Source: Athripsodes cinereus
Taxonomy: Eukaryota; Arthropoda; Insecta; Trichoptera; Leptoceridae
Length of the DNA: 64,000 nt
Assembly (NCBI GenBank): GCA_947579605.1
Contig: OX388307.1
Span: 23,537,237 to 23,601,236 of the forward strand
Direction: 5' to 3'
The notes below the pieces were generated by a model that was not told the origin of the DNA, ran no database searches, and saw only the letters and a program-made list of their open reading frames with translations. The stretch's first letter is position 1. Every line of letters starts with the position of its first letter. A program made the position numbers and the translations under genes. Positions 11,830 through 20,887 of the stretch are shown piece by piece.

Positions 11830-12795
11830 AATCAAATTATTAATTTACATTCTTTGCATTCCACCCCACCACATGGCTCAGAATCTTTCCTATACATAAT
11901 TTGCGCATCTAAATTTAATTTATTATTGAGAAGAATGGTTGGTAAAATATTACAGTCATGACAGAGTTAGGAATGGGTGTATTAGGATAGTGAGCGGATT
12001 AGAGATTATTGTGTACCTCTAGAGTGCGTGAAATCAAAAATTGTGTACAGAGTGCAGGAAATCAAATATCTTCAAAAACAAGATACATAAGTTCTGTATT
12101 TCATTCAACTCTATTTAATTTAACAAACTAAAATATGACTATTTAATTATACAAACTCAGTCGGAAATTAAAAAGTCATTAAATGTTGAAACTCGAGTCA
12201 CTCTAAAAAATACTTCTAATACTCAATAATCATTTTTTGATTAGATTAGTTCATATTTGAAAAAAAATTACGTAAATAAAACACCCACTTGCTTACAAAC
12301 AAAGTTAAAAATAAAAAAAATATAATACTGTATAATATAATTATGTTGTGTTTTATAAAGGAGATAATCAAAAATGTTTTCATTATCGTTTTCAGGAATA
12401 ATTAATTATTTTTTATATAAAATAAATTATAACAATTTCTCAAAATCATGGGCTGATGAAAAATCGCAATGTTTTTATTATGTACATTTTGATTTATTTA
12501 TTCTGCAACACTACATATTATTTGCTTCTTAGAAATTATTCGTAATTTTATGAAACTATCTCTTTATACCCTGGATGGATATAATGAAAGGGTGTAATTG
12601 CCTTAATTGTACACAATCGCACCCTTTTATTCAATTTGCACAGCTAGAATCTAGCGGACTGTACACTCCCGATGTAATGTTTAGTCAAGATTTTAATTTT
12701 TTAATAGTCAAGTTATATTACATAAAGTAACTCAAAACAAATCAAGATGGTACGTACACATTCTGAGACTACCACAGGCCAATAATATTATCTAT
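11830..12795. other. AT-rich spacer
   Basis: No recognisable coding sequence or repeat structure was seen. Confidence 0.5.
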
Positions 12796-12799
12796 TATA

Positions 12800-12962
12800 A
12801 AAAGGAAAATGGATATAGAAGTAGGATTCAGAAGAACTGGCAGGTCAGTAACCACCTGGATGTCCACAATTTCCAGAGATCTGAAAGAGGGCTTGTGGCG
12901 GAAAGTGGCTTGAGATCCTGAAAAAGCAGCACTGAATATAAGGGACCTCTGGAGGAAGTTTT
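12800..12962 (+). pseudogene. RTE-like LINE C-terminal remnant
   Basis: The plus-strand translation includes GRSVTTWMSTISRDLKEGLW followed, after a stop, by DPEKAALNIRDLWR. This fits the GRP..TW...V..DL.......A.DR..WR tail common to RTE-type LINE polymerases. It is short and degenerate. Confidence 0.5.
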
Positions 12963-13082
12963 ATTTTTTATTTATTTAAAAAAATGGGCAACATAAATAA
13001 AATTTCACAAAATATAAAATTATAACGATTCAACATATTTTCATGCACAAATTGGTAATATTAATCAATAATTATTGAATAA

Positions 13083-13200
13083 GTTCGATACCAGGTGCTG
13101 GCAAACTCCCTTTTCACGACACAAGCTTTTAGTAGCTTACTGTGAAAGGTGTACAAGGTTGTATTTAGGTTTATAACAAAAACCTATAAGTTTATACTTT
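13083..13200 (+). repeat. Truncated copy of the 49206 SINE
   Basis: The sequence from GTTCGATACCAGGTGCTGGC through CAAACTCCC...TTCACG.CACAA.CTTTTAG and GTGAAAGG.GTA.AAGGTTGTATTT matches the 3' two-thirds of the SINE at 49206-49393. The tRNA-like 5' part is missing. Confidence 0.7.
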
Positions 13201-14626
13201 AGCACTTTGTTGATAAAACCTATGTAGATTTACCGGGACTTCTTGATCATTTTTACTTTCTAGATCATTTGTCATTTTCTTGATCTGATAAAATTTGAGT
13301 TGTATACACCAATGCAATCAGTGAGTCATGACGAATCGATTGGTGTATGTAACTCAAAATGATGTGGAATGTGATTTTTTCGCAAGCATCGGATATTCTC
13401 CAAATATACCTTTTTACCCTGAAATATTCATGAGCACAGTTTAGATCAATCTTGTCATTTTTTAATACCAAAAGTATGATCATTGTTTGCGATGTTGCCG
13501 TTTATAAAATTTGCGAGCCGACCAATAGAATTTCGTTTTGATGCGCTTGCGCATTATCACGCATCCAGGACCGACGCATTACGAAATAATGGCGGGCAAA
13601 TGTCAAAATTACGTCAAAATTAAGTATTTTCATTATGTTCTTGTGACAGATTTTTTCACAAGTGGTGAATATTTTCCTACGCCGAAATTTAATGCATTCA
13701 TTTCTTTACAATTTGTGCCAACTTTATATTCGACAGGTGTTATGGAAATCTTCGCATTAACTCATTCCATATTCTGACAAAAGAACCGATTTTGAACTCG
13801 GCTCCATTCAAAATGACCTACGGGAGAAATGAAATATCTCCTTGACTTTTATAGTAATTGATAATTTATGTAGCCTAACACCGTCTCAAATGAACTTTTC
13901 ACGAAGTATGAAGTCTGACAGTGTTCTAATTCTCACGTGATATACGAATGACAGCTACTTCAGAACGTACATAGGCTCAAGTAGTATGAAAATAATAATT
14001 TTATTAAGTACTTCAATAATCAAAGGTACACTCTAATCCCGGATTACTAGAATAGTGATGGATCTACATACATACTGCACATATATATGCTTGTATATAT
14101 TTTTTCTCGGATTGACTAAGATATTGTTTTTGCAACAAGTCCGCCTTTTGGCACACTACAATAATTATTGTATTGTATTGTAACTCTGCATATTTTTCTA
14201 GCCAATAAAGGTTTACTTATTCTATTACTTCAATATTTTTTATTTGTATTTAATATGTATTGGTCTTATGAAGATATCGCATGACCGCGACAAGTTCGCC
14301 CTAGTGTGCATTGTTTCATCTCAAATTTAGCTCATATAATAATATTGTACTTACTGAATGTTCACTTAAAGACTAAATAAAATATTGTTGCTGTCTTACC
14401 TTTTTTACTTACCTATTTTTAATTCAACAATGAATGAAATTCATGTCCAATTAGGATTTGTAGAAGGATGAACAAATAAAAGATAAGTCTTTTAAATATC
14501 AATTTATAAAAGATGATGCATAGAATATTATAAAAGTAGAATATTAAAAAAATATTTATAAAAGATGATGCATAGATAAGTAGATTGATAATGCGGAAGT
14601 ACAATAGTTAAACAAATAAACTTAAG
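13201..14626. other. Spacer and 3' flank of the recombinase gene
   Basis: No coding region was recognised. A 19 bp inverted repeat (13295-13313 and 13339-13357, TTGAGTTGTATACACCAAT with one mismatch) suggests the centre of an old palindromic element. AATAAA-like signals exist below the gene's stop at 14627, but none can be picked with confidence. Confidence 0.45.
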
Positions 14627-16896
14627 TTATGTTAGAATATTATCAGATAACTTAAAAGCTTTTTGTCTTTGTAGGTTATCGGGCAATTTTAAATTTTTCG
14701 TATGGTGATTGTTAATAAAAGTATTTATCTGTTTCCATGAACGATTAGGTAAAATGCCTTTTTTCTTTAATTCATTTATTTTCGAAGCACCTGGATCTTT
14801 GCCTTCGATGAAATATTTGGCAAAATGTTTGTAAACTTGGTCTTTTTCTTGCTGAAGCCATCGTTTTCTGACTATTTTTGTTTTTATTGTTTTATCTGAT
14901 TTGCCTTTAAATGAATCATCTGATGGTAAATTTTCACTGTCGCTTTCATCTTTGTTAGGTGTCCTCCGTGATTGAGTTTCTTGATCCATATTTGTCTCCA
15001 TACGCTCTGATGTTGTCAATTCTTCGCTTTTATCATTGTTAGGTGTCCTCCGGGACTGAGTTTCTTGATCCATATTTGTATCCATATTCTCTGATGTTGT
15101 CAATTCTTCAATTGCAGATATTGGATCACTGGACCTAACTTCAGATACGCTTATTCCAGCAGATTGTTTTTGAGGGCCTATTTTTCCCTCCGCTAATTGC
15201 AATAAATTTAGACCAACTTTACCTTTTTCTAGAGCCAGCTGTGGAAGCATGTAACTCCCTTTATGGGTACCAGGCGTGTGCCCCAAGAAATGCGATAAGG
15301 CGTTCACAAAAGAATTATTTTTACCGGATATTTGACTCATTGTCGCCACATGGTGGCGTAGCCCGGTTGAAGTCATATGATCCGGGTTTGTAAGGGACAA
15401 CTCCGATCTTAGGTCCCTTAAAATCTTTGAACCACAAAAATATGGTTCCCCTCCTAATTTTGAAAATAGATAGGTATTTGTTGCTGGTATTCCGACTAAT
15501 TCTCTATATGCAAATATGGTATCTACATTTTTCTTCATTTGTTCCCGAAGAAGTATAGGGACAGTTCGTCCCCTTTTCCCCGGAATATGAAAGCAATAGA
15601 GAGAATTTATGGCCTCCTTTTCCTCATCGCTCATTACATCTAATATTTCTTGAGGTATTTCTTGGCTGGATGAATTGCGTTGGCAAGATATATAATTTTC
15701 TAATGGTGCTCTTGCAACTTCTCCGGCTCTTCTTCTGTTGAATATTATAATATGTGCGATTGTTATTTTAACCAATTCTTCGTAAGCACCGTAACTCTTT
15801 TCTTTATCAAAAAGTAGAGCGGCTTCCACTTCTCTCTTTTGAATAATTTCACAAAGTAATTTGATATCAGATAATAAAGGCATAACATCAGTCTTTAACA
15901 TTTTTCTAGTTTTTCTTGATTTTTCTGCGTTAGTTGAAATTTCAAACTTCCATGAATGGTTAAATATTGATTTGAAATCAGATAATTTTGCTTTAATTTT
16001 TTCTTTTGAAGCTGTGGTTAGTACAGCACTCTGTATAGAGCGACGCATTAGTATGTCTACACAATCTTTAATCGCTGTGCATATTCTTGCCGGCATACTT
16101 GGTATGCTAACGAAACCAGTTGTTTCGTCATATCCGCTGATAATTTTTACTGATTTCATAAAAAAGTCGAAATGTACCGGGTCGAAGGCCAATTCAAATG
16201 ATGATATAGATGGGTCATGAAGTTTTATTTGTTGAAAGAGCTTGGCAAGGCTTCTCATTTTAGATGTTATGTGAGTTTTTAAATGATATTCCTTGTGGTT
16301 ACTTAACAGCAAGGCTCCATAAGCGCAGATAAGTGGGTCATTTTTTGCAATTACAGCAATATTGTCATCCTTAAATGAGGGAAATATTTCATTTTTCAAC
16401 GTTTCTGTAATTTCCTCGTTATGTGGTGTTAATAATATAGCAGATGATTTCAACACTCTGGTGCGCTTTGATGGATTTTGGTTTACTTCTGTATTACATT
16501 TCTTAACATGTCTATATAATAATTTTCTTTTGAAAGTACCACAGCAGTGTATGCATGTGGCATAATCTTGTATATTGTTGTTTGATTTGGTACGGTGATT
16601 GGGTATTACAAAACCTCCATCTGGCTGACTCAATACTTTTTGATTGTAAAGATAATTTCCTCTGTTTCTCAGTTTTGCTGATACCGCTTCTCTTTTCTTT
16701 TTCCTTTCCCGAAGGTCTGGATCAAGGATTCCATTGAACTCAATCACCTCAGATTCTTTTGAATGGTGAGCTGTAATATGTCGAGTGAAATTTGTTATCA
16801 ATCTCATACAATATGGGCAACAGTTTCTGCGATTATATTTAGTAGTTGATTTGGTTGCCGAGTTTGTCACATTGTTCACTGAAGTTATTGTGGTGT
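14627..16896 (-). CDS. Tyrosine-recombinase-like protein, terminal exon
   Basis: This large open exon encodes 756 residues after the splice. Residue numbers below count the ORF from 16912. Two zinc-finger-like motifs open it: CPYC...RH...H near residues 33-50, and CIHC...H...C near 120-139. The middle resembles the catalytic core of tyrosine recombinases: RRRAGE (Arg about 395), GKRGR, GLRHH (Arg 519, His 520-521), LGH, then GSYMLP with the candidate nucleophile Tyr 554. The usual box II His three residues before Arg is Thr here. A 28-residue acidic segment is duplicated in tandem near 600-655. The C-terminus (RKRWLQQEKDQVYKHFAKYF...RSWKQINTFINNH) looks like a Myb/SANT DNA-binding fold. The exon starts at an AG after a pyrimidine-rich run; the ATG at 16912 lies inside the intron acceptor and is not the likely start. 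The protein could be a Crypton-type element or a host gene derived from one; I cannot decide. Confidence 0.75.
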
Positions 16897-16967
16897 CTGA
16901 AAAGCAAAACATAATAAATATCGTTAATTACGTTCTACCAATAAGATTGAAATAATATATTACTACT

Positions 16968-17250
16968 ACACCCCGTGTCCCTTGCGGGGTAGGCCGATAG
17001 GACAGGCCGCAAGACTGCCCTGTCCTTACACACAATTTTCGCTTCCGCCACGTTCATGCAATTCGTCATACACACTCGTCGGTTCCTTTTACTCAATACG
17101 CGACCGTCTTTGAGATCGATATGTTCAAGCCAGGTTATCCTAAGCCACGTTTCTTAATACCTCCTCTTTCAGGTACATACACATTCTTTGTCATTCTATC
17201 CTCACTCATTCTCTCAACGTGACCAAACTATCTTAATTTGAATAACAGGT
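16968..17250 (-). pseudogene. RTE-like LINE 3' fragment in intron
   Basis: CCTTGCGGGGTAGGC, CGCTTCCGCCACGTTCATGC, TCTTTGTCATTCTATCCTC and CATTCTCTCAACGTGACCAA follow the same order as the 3' half of the RTE copies at 28357-28752. It is therefore a 5'-truncated copy on the minus strand. Its right part was copied again in the tandem duplication starting at 17479. Confidence 0.7.
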
Positions 17251-17302
17251 ATATAGTATTACTAATTCTATGTTTAAATATAACTATTTCACTCAATATT
17301 AC

Positions 17303-17398
17303 CTTGCAATACATTTAGAGGATCGCTGGAACCATTGAAAGATGCTGAATCACTGGGCAAATACGTATGGTCTTCAGAATCATCGCCTTCACTGCAAC
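17303..17398 (-). CDS. Recombinase gene, small exon C (copy 3)
   Basis: This 96 bp exon is bounded by TTTTAG| and |GTAATA and is phase 1 at both ends. It encodes an acidic, Ser-rich stretch (CSEGDDSEDHTYLPSDSASF...DPLNVLQ). It lies upstream of the terminal exon on the minus strand and joins it in frame. No domain was recognised. Confidence 0.65.
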
Positions 17399-17745
17399 CT
17401 AAAACGTGCATAAAAACATAATCGTATGTACGTAATCATGTAACATATTAAAACATTTGATATAATATATGCAGCAATTTTTCGCTTCCGCCACGTTCAT
17501 GCAATTCGTCATACACACTCGTCGGTTCCTTTTACTCAATACGCGACCGTCTTTGAGATCGATATGTTCAAGCCAGGTTATCCTAAGCCACGTTTCTTAA
17601 TACCTCCTCTTTCAGGTACATACACATTCTTTGTCATTCTATCCTCACTCATTCTCTCAACGTGACCAAACTATCTTAATTTGAATAACAGGTATATAGT
17701 ATTACTAATTCTATGTTTAAATATAACTATTTCACTCAATATTAC

Positions 17746-17841
17746 CTTGCAATACATTTAGAGGATCGCTGGAACCATTGAAAGATGCTGAATCACTGGG
17801 CAAATACGTATGGTCTTCAGAATCATCGCCTTCACTGCAAC
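17746..17841 (-). CDS. Recombinase gene, small exon C (copy 2)
   Basis: This exon is identical to 17303-17398 because it lies in the exact 443 bp tandem duplication. As the exon is symmetrical (phase 1-1), adding it keeps the reading frame and would insert 32 residues. Confidence 0.65.
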
Positions 17842-17939
17842 CTAAAACGTGCATAAAAACATAATCGTATGTACGTAATCATGTAACATATTAAAACATT
17901 TGATATAATATATGCAGCAATATTATAATATGTAATTAC

Positions 17940-18062
17940 TTGATGATGTAGAATCAAACTCATAAATGTCTTTGTTAAATATATTTTCGGTTTCAGTGTT
18001 GATTTGTAGTTGATTTGAGGACGTGACTGCTATTATGTTTGATGGTGTATCATTCTTCTTGT
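17940..18062 (-). CDS. Recombinase gene, small exon B
   Basis: This 123 bp exon is bounded by TTTTAG| and |GTAATT and is phase 1-1. It encodes a polar Asn/Ser/Thr-rich segment (DKKNDTPSNIIAVTSS...EFDSTSS). A damaged duplicate of its 3' part and of the following intron is at 24054-24145, so B and C were once duplicated as a pair. Confidence 0.6.
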
Positions 18063-18180
18063 CTAAAACAATAATAAATATACCAAATTAACAGTGTTCC
18101 TTATAATGCACAAGATTAGCCGAATGAAAGCATATAGCTACAGCGGACATTGTAATAATATTATAATGTCGTTATAATTT

Positions 18181-18459
18181 AACTAATTTTAAGCAGTGGA
18201 GGTCCCGGAATAGAATAGGTCTTCCACTCTTCACTGAAAGGGTTTTCGAGTGTCCTGTAAAAGGCAGGTTTTCGTAAAACACCCATAAGACATTTCACAT
18301 CTCAAATTCAGCGATGAGGCTTGCCACCCATCCTGAATGTCTTAATTTTTTTTTTATGGCACAGAGAGGACGATCTGTATGTTTGTAACATGCAGTGAGT
18401 CTACTGGCTACCCCACTTGTGGGAAATGCCGTGATGGTATGGATGGATGGATGGATAAT
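18181..18459 (+). repeat. Dispersed tail-family repeat with (GGAT)n tail
   Basis: This is the longest and clearest copy. It contains GTGTCCTGTAAAAGGCAGG, GAGGCTTGCCACCCATCCTG, GGCACAGAGAGGACGATCTG and CTGGCTACCCCACTTGTGGG, ending GCCGTGATGGTATGGATGGA plus further GGAT units. The final 35 bases have the same layout as the 3' end of the RTE LINE at 30299. It has no ORF. It sits in an intron of the recombinase gene. Confidence 0.75.
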
Positions 18460-18527
18460 TTTAATAATAGGTAGTATGTAGCATTACTAATTCTATGTTT
18501 AAATATAACCATTTCACTCAATATTAC

Positions 18528-18623
18528 CTTGCAATACATTTAGATCATTGCTGGATCCATTCAAAGATGCTGTATCACTGGGAAAATATGTTTCGACCTC
18601 AGAATCATCGCGTCCACTGCAAC
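18528..18623 (-). CDS. Recombinase gene, small exon C (copy 1, diverged)
   Basis: A 96 bp phase 1-1 exon homologous to 17303-17398, encoding CSGRDDSEVETYFPSDTASL...NDLNVLQ. The splice borders (TTTTAG| and |GTAATA) are retained, and the frame is open despite about a dozen substitutions. Conservation of the frame suggests it was, or still is, translated. Confidence 0.6.
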
Positions 18624-19526
18624 CTAAAACGTGCATTAAAAAAACATAAGTAATTGTAACATAATCGTATATACGTAATCATGTAATATATTAAAACATG
18701 TAATATATACGTAATATATTAAAACGTAATCATGTAAGATAATTTCAATACATTATACCGTTGACACGTACTTTTGTGCTCTGTTAAATAAAAATAGATT
18801 TTATAGTTATCTGAAGAATAATTCCATGTGTTTTAGTATCAATCGGTGGAGAATTTTGTGCTCTTTTCGGTGGAGGTGATTGTTTCTCTCTACCTACCAC
18901 CCAGTGAAAACTATAGTGATTTTTCTGTGAAAAGTGGAAAAGTGAGTGAAGGGTGGAAACGCTGCCTCTACCAACGGTCCGAGAGAAAAAAATTATACAT
19001 ACATCTGTAGAGGACCTTGGTCCAGTGAGAAAAGCTCGCGGTGACACCCTCGTAACTGGAACGGTTTTCGTGAAAAATCAAATTTTCTATCGTAAAAATT
19101 TTCAAAAATTTTCCAAATTTTCTTTTTTTTGTTTTACCATAATATTCATTAAAAATTGATAAAAAACTGTTTTTGTGATTCTTTGAACGGACTTATATTG
19201 GGAGAGTTATGCCTGGTTATAAATGTAAAAAGACATTTTTATAAAGTGCCATCAAATTACATGGTATTTTTGTGTTTTGCTGTATACCATTAGAAAGAGC
19301 GTAGAATTTGCCACAAAAAACCTCGTGGTGGTAGTGCTCCACCTCTTACGGTGAGGAAACTGTGAGTAATAATAACATTTTTCTCATACATTATTTACTG
19401 CACAAAGCATTACTACCCAACCAGTATAAACTATTGCTTTTGGGTTTCGTGATTTACATTCGTTGAAGTTCATAAACATCTCTAAATCACTTTGAACGAT
19501 CAATTGAATTGTTAAGCTATTTTAAA

Positions 19527-20642
19527 ATGAAGTGTCAGTCATGTGGGGAGGGAGTGGTGGAAGAGGATAGAGTTATCTGCTCTGGTTGCAAAAAAGTTTA
19601 CCATTTCTTTTGTCAGGGAGTGGGGGAGTCCACATTCAGGAAAATGGGCTCTAGAAGGCAGACTTGGAAATGTATTGACTGCAAGTCATTACTAAAAGTG
19701 GCAAGAACAGCTGAGACTCCCATTTCTGGTCCCGTTGTGCCTCCCATAAGCCCCTCTGAAGCACCTATAACTGAACCTACAAACTCTGATATAATGAGAC
19801 AGATCTCGGCCCTTCGAGTGGATTACAGTAATATTCTGAAAGAATTTGTGGGACTTAAGTCATCCATAGAGCAAAATGTAAATACCGTCACTTTGCTAGA
19901 TGATAGGATAAAAACAATGGAATCAACAATCCAATCTAAGGTCCTTCAGATAGATAACATAGATAAACGTGTCTCAGAGAACAAATCTTCAGTTGAATCC
20001 TTAATAAGAAGAATGGATGTGATGGACGCAACAGCTACGCGCATGAACACACTTGGTGACGAAATGGAGATTCTGAGCTCCAAGACTTTGCCCGTTGAAG
20101 CCCTTGAAAAAGAGATCACAGAGCTGAAGTCGACTATTGAGGACCTCAGACAAGAAAGCAATGACAGAGAGCAGTTTCTTAGGCTAAATAACATAGAGAT
20201 CACTGGACTTCCCCTTATAAGGGATGAATCAGTAATGGATGCCGTTAAGAATATGGCTGAAAAGTTGAGTGTAAGTCTCGATGTTGCCGATGTTGATTTT
20301 TGTCGTCGTGTCGCTTCTTGGAGTCTACAAGGCAGTGTTCCGCCGAAAGTTGTAATAAAGTTTAAAAACAGAGAGAAGGTTGAAGATTTTATGTCAGCTA
20401 TACGTAAACGACGAGGTATCACCACAAAAGATCTTGGAATAACAGGCAAGGAGACGAGAATATATCTAAATTATCACCTCACTCCTGCCAATAAGAAACT
20501 CTTTAGTCAGACAAGAAAGATAGCGGAGGTGAAACAATATCAGTTTACCTGGATAAAAAGCTGTAGAATATACGCCAGAAAAAATTCAGAGTCTCCAGCA
20601 ATACTGATTAAAAATGCATCTGACATGAAAAAGCTGATATGA
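19527..20642 (+). CDS. LINE ORF1 protein (PHD finger, coiled coil, RNA-binding domain)
   Basis: 371 residues from the ATG at 19527; the open frame extends slightly upstream through TTG at 19509, but ATG is preferred. The start carries a PHD-like Cys/His finger (CQSCGEG...CSGCKKVYHFFC...WKCIDCK), then a Pro-rich linker, and a long heptad-rich coiled coil from about residue 85 to 215. It ends in an L1-ORF1-like region (LNNIEITGLPLIRDES...FCRRVAS...PKVVIKFKNREK...LNYHLTPANKKLFSQTRKIA) that in related LINEs binds RNA. Its expected role is to package the LINE RNA with ORF2. Unbroken. Confidence 0.8.
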   Translation: MKCQSCGEGVVEEDRVICSGCKKVYHFFCQGVGESTFRKMGSRRQTWKCIDCKSLLKVARTAETPISGPVVPPISPSEAPITEPTNSDIMRQISALRVDYSNILKEFVGLKSSIEQNVNTVTLLDDRIKTMESTIQSKVLQIDNIDKRVSENKSSVESLIRRMDVMDATATRMNTLGDEMEILSSKTLPVEALEKEITELKSTIEDLRQESNDREQFLRLNNIEITGLPLIRDESVMDAVKNMAEKLSVSLDVADVDFCRRVASWSLQGSVPPKVVIKFKNREKVEDFMSAIRKRRGITTKDLGITGKETRIYLNYHLTPANKKLFSQTRKIAEVKQYQFTWIKSCRIYARKNSESPAILIKNASDMKKLI

Positions 20643-20887
20643 CTATGCAAATCGACTGGACCAAACTCTCGAAGAACCCTAGCTTCACTCATGGTTGTAT
20701 TACTTCTGCTGTTTTTTTGCACATCTTACGTCATCTTTATGCTCTTATGTATCCTTTTGGGTTTGATTGTTTATTCAAATAAGCTCATGAATCCTCTCCA
20801 TCCTTTCTCCCATAAACCTATTTCAGCTGTCATTCTGTTACTCTCAAATGACGCCAATCAGTCGTATCCTTATGTTATCACGGTTAA

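Larger units (their letters stand above)
17036..17921. repeat. Exact 443 bp tandem duplication
   Basis: 17036-17478 and 17479-17921 appear identical base for base when read side by side. Each copy carries the RTE fragment end plus one complete 96 bp exon of the recombinase gene. The join lies in CAATTTT/CAATATT microhomology. The identity implies a very recent event, or an assembly artefact. Confidence 0.9.

Noticed and set aside
15861..16737. Three plus-strand ORFs of 60-119 codons
   Set aside because: Antisense to the recombinase terminal exon.
16897..16912. ATG at 16912 as the start of the recombinase ORF
   Set aside because: The codons MFCFS are the polypyrimidine tract and AG of a splice acceptor; the frame joins phase-1 exons upstream that extend the protein.
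19946..20449. 167-codon minus-strand ORF
   Set aside because: Antisense to LINE ORF1, with no independent motif.
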